Below, one piece after another: positions 23,685 to 30,610 of a stretch of 30,610 nucleotides of DNA. The stretch is taken from positions 1-30,610 of the forward strand of contig JAQIDF010000211.1 in the NCBI GenBank assembly GCA_027858145.1. Direction: 5' to 3'. The notes beneath the pieces are model-generated. The model did not search any database, had not been told where the DNA came from, and saw nothing but the letters and a program-made list of their open reading frames with translations. The position numbers were made by a program, and so were the translations under genes. Position 1 is the first letter of the stretch. Every line of letters begins with the position of its first letter. The DNA comes from Prolixibacteraceae bacterium (lineage in GTDB: Bacteria; Bacteroidota; Bacteroidia; Bacteroidales; Prolixibacteraceae).

Positions 23685-24680
23685 ATGACTGTTAGTTATA
23701 AAGAGCTCGGTTTGGTTAACTCAAAGGAGTTATTCAAAAAAGCAATTGATGGTGGCTACGCTATTCCTGCGTACAACTTCAATAATCTCGAACAAATACA
23801 AGCTATATTACAAGCTTGCGTTGAAACAAAATCACCGGTTATCCTTCAGGTATCATCAGGTGCACGTAAATACGCCAACGCCACTTTGTTGCGTAATATG
23901 GCCAAAGGTGCTACTGAATACGTTAAAGAATTAGGTTACGATGTCCCTGTTGTCCTTCACCTCGACCATGGTGACACATTCGAGTTGTGTAAAGATTGTA
24001 TCGATAATGGTTTCTCTTCTGTTATGATTGACGGATCACATCACTCATACGAAGAAAATATCGAACTTACTAAAAAAGTTGTTGAATACGCACACAAGCA
24101 CGATGTTACCGTTGAAGGTGAACTTGGTGTTTTAGCAGGTGTTGAAGATGATGTTGTGGCTGAAGAATCAAGCTATACAAGACCTGAAGAGGTTGAAGAT
24201 TTTGTTAAAAGAACTGGCGTTGATTCTCTGGCTATCTCAATTGGCACTTCGCACGGTGCACACAAATTTACACCAGCACAATGTACTAAGAACGAAGACG
24301 GCGTATTGGTTCCACCTCCATTGAAATTCGAGATTCTGGAAGAAGTTGAAAAAAGAATTCCAGGATTCCCAATCGTTCTTCATGGTTCTTCTTCAGTTCC
24401 CGGTAAATACGTTGAAATGATTAACGAAAATGGTGGCAGTATTGATGCTGCAATTGGTATCCCTGAAGATGAACTGCGTAAAGCAGCTAAATCAGCCGTT
24501 TGCAAAATCAACATCGATTCTGACGGTCGTTTGGCAATGACAGCAGCTGTTCGTAAAGTAATGAAGGATAAGCCAGGAGAATTTGATCCCCGCAAATATT
24601 TAGGACCTGCACGCGAAGAGCTCAAAAACCTATACATGCACAAAAACAACAAAGTTTTGGGTTCAGCTCAAAAAGCTTAA
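23685..24680 (+). CDS. fbaB: Fructose-bisphosphate aldolase, class II type B
   Basis: A second class II aldolase, 331 residues, of the type B subgroup that includes GatY/KbaY-like and many Bacteroidota glycolytic aldolases. The catalytic D94 and zinc ligand H95 lie in VVLHLDHGDT; MIDGSHHSYEENI, EGELGVLAG and VLHGSSSVP are the other zinc- and phosphate-binding motifs, with KINIDSDGRLAMTAA near the end. It shares only distant similarity with the type A enzyme next door. Fructose bisphosphate is the likely substrate; tagatose bisphosphate cannot be excluded. The symbol fbaB is used here for type B class II, not for the class I enzyme of E. coli. Confidence 0.9.
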   Translation: MTVSYKELGLVNSKELFKKAIDGGYAIPAYNFNNLEQIQAILQACVETKSPVILQVSSGARKYANATLLRNMAKGATEYVKELGYDVPVVLHLDHGDTFELCKDCIDNGFSSVMIDGSHHSYEENIELTKKVVEYAHKHDVTVEGELGVLAGVEDDVVAEESSYTRPEEVEDFVKRTGVDSLAISIGTSHGAHKFTPAQCTKNEDGVLVPPPLKFEILEEVEKRIPGFPIVLHGSSSVPGKYVEMINENGGSIDAAIGIPEDELRKAAKSAVCKINIDSDGRLAMTAAVRKVMKDKPGEFDPRKYLGPAREELKNLYMHKNNKVLGSAQKA

Positions 24681-24703
24681 AATATCACATTTATATTTAT
24701 TAT

Positions 24704-24739
24704 ATAGCTGTTGACTACATAGTTAACAGCTATTTTTTT
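24704..24739 (+). terminator. Intrinsic terminator of the type B aldolase gene
   Basis: ATAGCTGTTGACT and AGTTAACAGCTAT form a 13-bp stem with one G-U pair and loop ACAT, followed by seven T. It lies 23 bases after the aldolase stop and just before the convergent Omp85 gene's stop. The minus strand has no T tract. Confidence 0.93.
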
Positions 24740-24743
24740 GCAT

Positions 24744-27119
24744 TTAGAACGGATAACCAATCGCGATATTGAAATTCAGGTCATCGGTAGTTAGTCCTCT
24801 GTTTATATGAATCCACCTTTGCCCCATCTCAAGAGAAGGATCACGTAATTTTAAACCCAAATCAGCCCTTAAAATAAAATATGGTGAAATAATACGCAAG
24901 CCGGTGCCTGTTCCAACAGCAAATTCATTATAAAAACGGTTGAACCTAAAAACAGCCCCATTCCTGTTATCATAACTGTTAATAGCCCATATATTACCTG
25001 CATCAACAAAAAGTGCCCCTTCTAACATCCAAAACAGCTTAAAGCGATATTCAACATTGGCCTCCAGCTTCAAGTCGGCAGACTGGTTGGGATATTCACT
25101 ATCGGGAGCGGAATATGAACCTGGGCCGAGCGAACGAACATGCCAGGCACGTATGCCATTTGCCCCTCCGGTAAAATATTGCTTTTCGAAAGGCATGAGG
25201 TTGAAGTTACCATAAGGCAAAGCAATTCCGAAAAATGCACGGGTAGCAATCATATTGTATTTGTCGAAACGATATCCGTAGCGGAAATCAAAATCACCCC
25301 GTACATATTGAGCAAAACGTGTATCAAAATACTCGTAATACATCGTCTGATCAGAAGCATCAGGTTCAGGCTCTACCTTCCCGCGATTAAAAACATTGCT
25401 GACTCCCCACAGAAAATTACCGGCAGCCTCAAGGCTCATTCTGTAAAACACATAATCATCGCTGTTATTCCTCCGGTTTTTACTGTATGTAAAACTATAA
25501 TTACTTGACGAGATAATATGGTCGGTATAGCTACTCCTGATATACAAATCCTTTATTTGGTTGATAAAATCGTTGTCTAAACTAAAAATGCGAATGGCAT
25601 TTAAATCAAGAAGATTGAAATTATGCATTTTGTTCTCACTTGAACGCCATTTGTAACCAAGCGTAGCATTGACAATCGTCCGGGTATAATATGGCCTGTT
25701 CTGATAATTATACGCTACAGAAAAAGTTGTAAACGGGATGGTATGAAGGTTCAGCTTTTCCTCATTAATTGGAAATGCAAAACCGGGAACAGTTAAACGC
25801 ATTGTTCCACCATATTCTATGGTGTTGTATTTCTCATTGTCGGCACCGGTAATTTGCCGTTCGGTAGCACCCCTTAAGCTTATATCGAAAATTTCAGCTC
25901 CCCGGAATATATTCCGATGCTGGTAATTGAGGTTTCCGGCAATTCCTAAATCGCCAGATGTGTTCGTTCCCTCAATATCTAACGAGTAGCTTTGTTTAAC
26001 CTGAAGCGGCAAATACATTTGTCCTTCGAGGAAACCCATTAAACTATCCTGCTTTTGATGTATTTCGTTATACTTAATATCTACATATTTGAACTGGCGT
26101 ATTGTGTATAGGTTATTGTATGTTTTATCGTCAAGTGACTGACGATAAATATCGTCCAGAGACATCTCTATCGTTTTATAGATAACACTCCTTTTAAGTG
26201 GTAATTTTTCATTAAAATAGAATGTAAATCTTTCATCATTTATCGAATCGGAATAATTATGTACCCCTTTTATAAGGAAATCCTGATTTTTTTGTTCCCC
26301 GATAAATACAGAATAATTATCAAGCTTATATTTTTTATGAAACTTACTGTCAACATCATTCCCCAATACCGTTCGGTCTTCAACAATCAAATCGACATCA
26401 GCAAGATGACGATACCGGGTCGTGTCAATTTCATAATGAATAAAATCTTCGGAAAACTTATAATAACCGGAGTTGCGTAAAAGAGTAGTTAAACGTGACC
26501 GCTCATTCTCTAATAATTCAACATCAAGTATATCACCTTGTTTAAAATAGGCTTCATCCCGGGCTTCATTAACAATCGTTATCAAATGCTTATCATTAAC
26601 AACATAATTGACATTCCGAATTCGATATGGAGTACCGGGTTCGATGTGATATTTTACCCGTGTTGTTTTCCTTTTGAGTATAACAGTATCGTTCACTTCA
26701 GCCTGATAATAACCCTTATTGTGCATAAACATCAATAACTGATCGGCCGACTTATTTTTTAATCCTTCATCATAAATAACCGGGGCCTCACCTGCCTTTT
26801 TAAGCAAGCCTTCCTCCTTTTTCTTTGAAGATAAATTGTAAAGCCACAAATGAAATTTCAAAAACCCCAGTATTTTAAGGTTTTCATTCTGCGCCAAATG
26901 AGATTCTAACTTTTTATCTTCAAAGTTTCTTTCATCAACTACTACTTCTGCATCCTTAAGCAAATACTCATCTTCGGGCACATAACGGGTCATACGACAA
27001 CTACTGAATGTCATAACAAGCAACACCGTTGCCAAATAGCCATATGTTTTGAATTTTGTCCTTTTCACTTTACACAAAAATAAACAAACATTAATATCCA
27101 TGGGCGCTTCAAAGCACAT
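24744..27119 (-). CDS. TamL-like BamA/TamA (Omp85) family outer-membrane lipoprotein
   Basis: A 791-residue Omp85 protein with a lipoprotein signal (GYLATVLLVMTFSSC), two or three POTRA domains (about residues 55-330; PGTPYRIRNVNY, QGDILDVELLENERSRLTTLLRNSGYY) and a C-terminal 16-strand barrel with the loop-6 motif GGANGIRAWHVRSLGPGSY and the final strand ending in IAIGYPF. This agrees with TamL, the Bacteroidota lipidated TamA counterpart; insertion of outer-membrane or surface proteins is likely. Starts are uncertain: ATG at 27119 or 27101, but a GTG at 27068 would give the ideal lipoprotein start MKRTKFKTYG. A TamB partner gene is not adjacent within the window. Confidence 0.9.
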   Translation of the reverse strand: MCFEAPMDINVCLFLCKVKRTKFKTYGYLATVLLVMTFSSCRMTRYVPEDEYLLKDAEVVVDERNFEDKKLESHLAQNENLKILGFLKFHLWLYNLSSKKKEEGLLKKAGEAPVIYDEGLKNKSADQLLMFMHNKGYYQAEVNDTVILKRKTTRVKYHIEPGTPYRIRNVNYVVNDKHLITIVNEARDEAYFKQGDILDVELLENERSRLTTLLRNSGYYKFSEDFIHYEIDTTRYRHLADVDLIVEDRTVLGNDVDSKFHKKYKLDNYSVFIGEQKNQDFLIKGVHNYSDSINDERFTFYFNEKLPLKRSVIYKTIEMSLDDIYRQSLDDKTYNNLYTIRQFKYVDIKYNEIHQKQDSLMGFLEGQMYLPLQVKQSYSLDIEGTNTSGDLGIAGNLNYQHRNIFRGAEIFDISLRGATERQITGADNEKYNTIEYGGTMRLTVPGFAFPINEEKLNLHTIPFTTFSVAYNYQNRPYYTRTIVNATLGYKWRSSENKMHNFNLLDLNAIRIFSLDNDFINQIKDLYIRSSYTDHIISSSNYSFTYSKNRRNNSDDYVFYRMSLEAAGNFLWGVSNVFNRGKVEPEPDASDQTMYYEYFDTRFAQYVRGDFDFRYGYRFDKYNMIATRAFFGIALPYGNFNLMPFEKQYFTGGANGIRAWHVRSLGPGSYSAPDSEYPNQSADLKLEANVEYRFKLFWMLEGALFVDAGNIWAINSYDNRNGAVFRFNRFYNEFAVGTGTGLRIISPYFILRADLGLKLRDPSLEMGQRWIHINRGLTTDDLNFNIAIGYPF

Positions 27120-27158
27120 TAATTTGATTATTTTTGAATTGTTACAAATTTTTTTGTC

Positions 27159-27923
27159 GTGCTAAGTAAAACCAAAATCAAATTTATAAACTCCCTGTAC
27201 CGAAAAAAAAATCGGGAACAAACGAACTTATTTATTGCTGAAGGCGAAAAAACCATTCAACAACTCATTGAGGCAAAATATGACTTCCAAACGATAATAA
27301 GTACTGAAGACGAAATTGATCAATTCAGTAATCTGACATGTGAAAGAATTAAGGCCTCGAAAGATGAAATAAAAAAAATAAGTTCTTTCAAAACCCCACA
27401 ACCGGTAATAGCTGTATGTAAACAGCAAATTCATCTGCAACCACAACCGCATTCCCTGAAAAATGAACTTACTTTAGCATTAGATGACATACAGGATCCG
27501 GGTAATTTAGGTACAATTATACGTTTAGCTTCATGGTTTGGGATAAAAAACATAATTTGTTCGTTAAAAACTGCAGATTGTTACAACCCAAAAACGATAC
27601 AGGCAACAATGGGTGCTATTGCACACGTAAATGTTTATTATACAAACCTTGAAGAATATCTGTTACTTGCCGAACAACAAACGAACTTACCCGTGTATGG
27701 CACTTTTCTCAATGGCAAAAACATTTATGCAAGCGAATTATCGCCCAATGGTATTATTATTATGGGCAACGAGGGGAACGGGATATCATCCGGAATTGAA
27801 AGGAAAGTAAACCATAAGCTCTATATTCCATCATTTAACGAAATGAAAGTAGAATCACTTAATGTATCGGTAGCAACTTCTATTATATGTTCAGAGTTCA
27901 GGCGTCGAACAATCCAAGTTTAG
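27159..27923 (+). CDS. SpoU/TrmH-family RNA 2'-O-methyltransferase
   Basis: A 254-residue SPOUT methyltransferase. The N-terminal substrate-binding domain has LSKTKIKFINSLYRKKNREQ and NLFIAEGEKTI. The SpoU domain has the three knot motifs: LDDIQDPGNLGTIIRLASWFG, IIIMGNEGNGISSGI and LYIPSFNEMKVESLNVSVA. It methylates a ribose in 23S rRNA or tRNA; the closest named members are TsnR/RlmB-like, target unknown. The start is GTG at 27159, chosen because it gives the family N-terminus; the gene is divergent from the Omp85 gene with a 39-base gap. Its last 26 bases overlap the convergent flavoprotein gene. Confidence 0.92.
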   Translation: MLSKTKIKFINSLYRKKNREQTNLFIAEGEKTIQQLIEAKYDFQTIISTEDEIDQFSNLTCERIKASKDEIKKISSFKTPQPVIAVCKQQIHLQPQPHSLKNELTLALDDIQDPGNLGTIIRLASWFGIKNIICSLKTADCYNPKTIQATMGAIAHVNVYYTNLEEYLLLAEQQTNLPVYGTFLNGKNIYASELSPNGIIIMGNEGNGISSGIERKVNHKLYIPSFNEMKVESLNVSVATSIICSEFRRRTIQV

Positions 27924-29466
27924 CAGCAACTTTTTCGGCACAACGCTCACCATCAATTGCAGAAGACACAATCCCCCCGGCATAACCAGATCCTTCGCCA
28001 CAAGGGAAAAGACCGGGCATTGATAAATGCTCAAAAGTATCCTGGTCACGAGGTATCCGAATGGGTGAAGATGTGCGCGATTCTACACCCACCACTATTG
28101 CTTCGTTCGTTACAAAACCCCGAGCCTTCTGGTTGAAATGCTTAAATCCTTCACGTAACCGGGCAGAAATAAAATCTGGCAGCCAACGATGCAAATCGGA
28201 TGGAGTCAGGCCGGGATGATAAGATGATGAAGGAAGCGAGGCTGAAGGCTTTTCTTCAATAAAATCAACAAGCCGTTGAGCCGGTGCCATGTATGAATCA
28301 CCTGCCATGTTAAAAGACATCCTCTCCAGTTCCTCCTGAAACTTCAATCCGGCCAAACCCCCCCATTCTTCAAATTGTTTCAGTTCGTCAATATGCACTT
28401 CAGTAACGATTCCTGAATTCGCAAATTTTCCACCCCGATGCGAGGGCGACATGCCATTTACAACCATTTCTCCTTCGGCTGTGGAGGCAGGAACAATAAC
28501 ACCACCCGGGCACATGCAAAATGAATACACACCATGATTTTGAACTTGCTGAACAAAGCGATAGGTTGCGGCCGGAAGGTATTTGCCACGGTCGGGCCTG
28601 TGGTATTGTATTTGGTCGATCAAGCCCTGTGGATGTTCAACCCTGACACCTGCTGCAAAATTTTTGGCTTCTAAAAGTATCCCGGCATCATTCAACATAA
28701 AATAAATATCCCGGGCCGAATGCCCGGTGGCTAAAACAACAGCTTTCCCGGCAAAAGAGTTCCCCTGGTGTGTTTCTACACCTTTCATAGCTCCATTTTC
28801 AATAATGAATCCTGAAACACGTTCCTGAAAATGTATTTCTCCTCCGGCATCTAAAATGGTTTGCCGCATTTTTTTTATCACTTTCGGCAATACGTTGGTT
28901 CCAATATGAGGATGGGCATCTATTAGTATTTCTGGTTGTGCCCCGTGATTATGAAATATTTGCAATATCCGACTTACATCACCCCGTTTTTTTGAGCGGG
29001 TATATAGTTTTCCATCTGAAAATGTTCCTGCACCCCCTTCGCCAAAACCATAGTTTGAATCAGGATCTACACGCTCGTTCCGATGAATAGCAGCAATATC
29101 AGATTTTCGGGCAGAAACATCTTTTCCACGCTCAATAATTACCGGCTTTAATCCAAGCTCTATAAAACGCAATCCTGCAAACAAACCTGCAGGCCCGGCC
29201 CCCACAATTATTATTTCAGCTTTGTTCGCTATATCAGAATAATTAAATAAGTCATATTCGTTTTCTGCAGGAAATTCACCAACAAACACTCGTACACCAA
29301 GGTTCACCTTTACATTACGACTTCGTGCATCAATTGAACGCCGAACGATATCAAAATGTGTAATGTCTTTAACCTGAATGTTTAGCTTTCGTGCACTATA
29401 TTCCTTACATTCCTCAATGTTTGAGGCTGTTTCAGGAGATACGGTAATATTAATTTGATGTATCAC
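27898..29466 (-). CDS. FAD-dependent dehydrogenase, COG2509 type
   Basis: A 522-residue flavoprotein: a short N-terminal domain (residues 1-80, ITVSPETASNIEECKEYSARKL, RRSIDARSRNVKVNL), then the FAD-binding GAGPAGLFAGLRFIELGL (about residue 92), then GFGEGGAGTFSDGKLYTR, the ATGHSARD motif and the C-terminal FPCGEGSGYAGGIVSSAIDGERCAEK that closes the Rossmann fold. The substrate is unknown for this widespread family; no partner reductase is nearby. It follows porT after 16 bases and looks like the third gene of ubiE-porT. No terminator is visible after it, as its 3' end overlaps the convergent methyltransferase. Confidence 0.9.
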   Translation of the reverse strand: MIHQINITVSPETASNIEECKEYSARKLNIQVKDITHFDIVRRSIDARSRNVKVNLGVRVFVGEFPAENEYDLFNYSDIANKAEIIIVGAGPAGLFAGLRFIELGLKPVIIERGKDVSARKSDIAAIHRNERVDPDSNYGFGEGGAGTFSDGKLYTRSKKRGDVSRILQIFHNHGAQPEILIDAHPHIGTNVLPKVIKKMRQTILDAGGEIHFQERVSGFIIENGAMKGVETHQGNSFAGKAVVLATGHSARDIYFMLNDAGILLEAKNFAAGVRVEHPQGLIDQIQYHRPDRGKYLPAATYRFVQQVQNHGVYSFCMCPGGVIVPASTAEGEMVVNGMSPSHRGGKFANSGIVTEVHIDELKQFEEWGGLAGLKFQEELERMSFNMAGDSYMAPAQRLVDFIEEKPSASLPSSSYHPGLTPSDLHRWLPDFISARLREGFKHFNQKARGFVTNEAIVVGVESRTSSPIRIPRDQDTFEHLSMPGLFPCGEGSGYAGGIVSSAIDGERCAEKVAAKLGLFDA

Positions 29467-29482
29467 GATTTAAATATTTGAA

Positions 29483-30268
29483 TTATTCAAAATGGAAACT
29501 TAAGGTCAGCATGTGGGCTGTCAGCCTCTTAAAAGTTTGTGAGAAATACTTAGGTTGCGGATCACCGGGCATTCCTGCTAAAGAATTATTCAGGCCAAAG
29601 CTATACTTTACTTCGGTTGATAAACGAAAGAATTGCAAATATACGTCCCAACCCATACCGGCCTCGGCATAAAATGACATACGCTTGGTTTGAATTAAAT
29701 CTTCCTTCGCCGATTTTGAAATATCAATACGCATAGCCAGGCCGCCAATCATATATGGCCGTTGGTTTATAATTCGTTTCGATTTATACTTAACCAACAA
29801 TGGAAAATCGAGATACGTAGATCGAAATGTATACCTATCGGTATTTGAGGGTTCGTTTAAATCATGAATTGGCACGTTGTAAACAAGCTGCCTCGATCCA
29901 AACGAAAGTCCCGGAAGAAAGCGCAAGTCTAAATTTTCAGTTAATCTCAGATTTGAAACAATAGCAACCGTAAAACCGGGAGCTAACGTTGAGATATCAG
30001 CTCGGATCCTACCGCCTACTGAGTCGATTTCCGCTAGGTAACCGGGATTCATATTTTCAACTTCTGCCCGATCGAACGTAGGATTCTCTTCTAAAGTGTA
30101 ATAATGAGAAAACCCCATGTCGAGCGTATTCAGTCCCAATGTAAAACCAAAATGAACCTTACGGTCATCAAAAGTGGTAAGATTAGGAACCCCCCACATT
30201 TGAGCATTACCTGTGACATATATAAAAAGCACACAGACGAACAAGAAAAAACGTTTTAACCGATTCAT
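29483..30268 (-). CDS. porT: PorT-family type IX secretion outer-membrane protein
   Basis: A 261-residue beta-barrel protein with a clear signal peptide (RLKRFFLFVCVLFIYVTGNAQ) and the characteristic start of the mature protein FDDRKVHFGFTLGLNTLDM, followed by alternating strands (LRFLPGLSFGSRQL, YLDFPLLVKYKSKR, FYAEAGMGWDVYLQFFRLSTEVKYSFG) and a terminal strand ending LTLSFHFE. These features and the position after ubiE match PorT/SprT, needed for type IX secretion and gliding in Bacteroidota. The name rests on family resemblance, so a paralogous PorT-family barrel is the alternative. Confidence 0.8.
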   Translation of the reverse strand: MNRLKRFFLFVCVLFIYVTGNAQMWGVPNLTTFDDRKVHFGFTLGLNTLDMGFSHYYTLEENPTFDRAEVENMNPGYLAEIDSVGGRIRADISTLAPGFTVAIVSNLRLTENLDLRFLPGLSFGSRQLVYNVPIHDLNEPSNTDRYTFRSTYLDFPLLVKYKSKRIINQRPYMIGGLAMRIDISKSAKEDLIQTKRMSFYAEAGMGWDVYLQFFRLSTEVKYSFGLNNSLAGMPGDPQPKYFSQTFKRLTAHMLTLSFHFE

Positions 30269-30313
30269 TTATAAATTGACTTTTACACAATATTAAAACG
30301 CAAAATAAATAAA

Positions 30314-30610
30314 TTATTGTGATGTATGCGCTTTATGTCCGATGTATATTGTTGCTATTCCAAAACTCAGGCGAATTTGTCTGATGTCTTCAAAAAAGCA
30401 TTCTTTTAAAACACCTACAAAATTATCACCCGATGGAAATGCCTGTATCGACTCGGGAAGGTATAAATAAGCCCTCGGGTCGCTTGAAACCATACGACCG
30501 ATAAAAGGCAACATTTTAAACGAATAAAAGTTATAAAGTTGCTTAACAGGAAATGACCGGGGTTTTGAAAATTCGAGGATAATCAATGGTGCCCCCGGAG
30601 ATAAAACCCG
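30314..30610 (-). CDS. ubiE: Demethylmenaquinone methyltransferase UbiE/MenG, C-terminal part
   Basis: The frame is open to the window end; the first bases read VLSPGAPLIILEFSKP, a hallmark of UbiE/MenG, followed by FYSFKMLPFIGRMVSSDPRAYLYLPESIQAFPSG, LKECFFEDIRQIRLSFGIATIYIGHKA. The N-terminal SAM-binding half lies beyond the window. It makes the last methylation of menaquinone, the respiratory quinone of Bacteroidota. A TTG at 30586 inside the frame is not a start. porT follows after 45 bases, so an operon ubiE-porT-flavoprotein is likely. Confidence 0.93.
   Translation of the reverse strand, partial: RVLSPGAPLIILEFSKPRSFPVKQLYNFYSFKMLPFIGRMVSSDPRAYLYLPESIQAFPSGDNFVGVLKECFFEDIRQIRLSFGIATIYIGHKAHTSQ

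Noticed and set aside
27129..27136. TATTTTTG as a -7 box for the RNA methyltransferase gene
   Set aside because: It fits the consensus, but no TTG stands 19-21 bases upstream, and the motif is easily met by chance in AT-rich DNA.
1..30610. CRISPR arrays, insertion sequences, integrons or tandem repeats
   Set aside because: I read both strands for regularly spaced repeats, transposase-like proteins and terminal inverted repeats and found none; all large open frames belong to core families.

Overview
The window is a stretch of chromosome from a Bacteroidota bacterium, most likely an anaerobic or marine member of the Bacteroidales/Marinilabiliales type. The evidence is the gene order around rpoBC, the DUF3467 gene directly after rpoC, a PorT-type type IX secretion protein, a TamL-like Omp85 lipoprotein, promoters of the TTG-N19..21-TAnnTTTG form instead of -35/-10 boxes, and the near absence of Shine-Dalgarno sequences. 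I see no IS element, prophage, CRISPR array or integron; this is core chromosome.

Layout. (1) 1-1184, plus strand: the C-terminal part of a large secreted lamin-tail-domain protein. (2) 1187-4682, minus: a complete sodium-pumping decarboxylase operon in the order gamma, alpha with fused biotin carrier, beta, closed by a terminator. (3) 4959-19734, minus: the transcription/translation supercluster. In transcription order it is rpsU, a XerC/D-type recombinase, hpf, tRNA-Thr(GGU), tuf, a tRNA-like element without an anticodon arm, secE, nusG, rplK, rplA, rplJ, rplL, rpoB, rpoC and a DUF3467 gene, closed by a strong terminator. (4) 19764-22213, minus: a ComEA-like helix-hairpin-helix protein and a sodium:neurotransmitter-symporter family transporter. 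(5) 22337-24739: two class II fructose-bisphosphate aldolases, type A (minus) and type B (plus), facing away from each other with back-to-back promoters. (6) 24744-27119, minus: the TamL-like Omp85 lipoprotein. (7) 27159-27923, plus: a SpoU-family RNA methyltransferase whose 3' end overlaps a convergent gene. (8) 27898-30610, minus: an apparent operon of ubiE/menG (cut by the window end), porT and a COG2509-type flavoprotein.

How the genes work together. The supercluster supplies RNA polymerase beta and beta', the ribosomal stalk and L1/L11, the elongation factors EF-Tu and NusG, SecE for secretion, and the ribosome factors S21 and HPF. A terminator-like hairpin between rplL and rpoB probably lets only part of the transcription continue into the polymerase genes. 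The decarboxylase operon would couple oxaloacetate (or a related acid) decarboxylation to sodium export, and the sodium-coupled symporter could use that gradient. TamL and PorT serve outer-membrane biogenesis and type IX secretion, the export route of proteins such as the one at the left edge.

The most unusual item is the 52-nt element between tuf and secE. It has a perfect 7-bp acceptor stem, a short D arm and a perfect T arm with the canonical T loop, but 5 nt replace the whole anticodon arm and variable loop. It sits one base downstream of a 12-bp perfect hairpin, where I recall related genomes carrying a normal tRNA (usually tRNA-Trp). A strong Shine-Dalgarno sequence on hpf, in a genome that otherwise hardly uses them and in the same operon as rpsU, is the second point to follow up.
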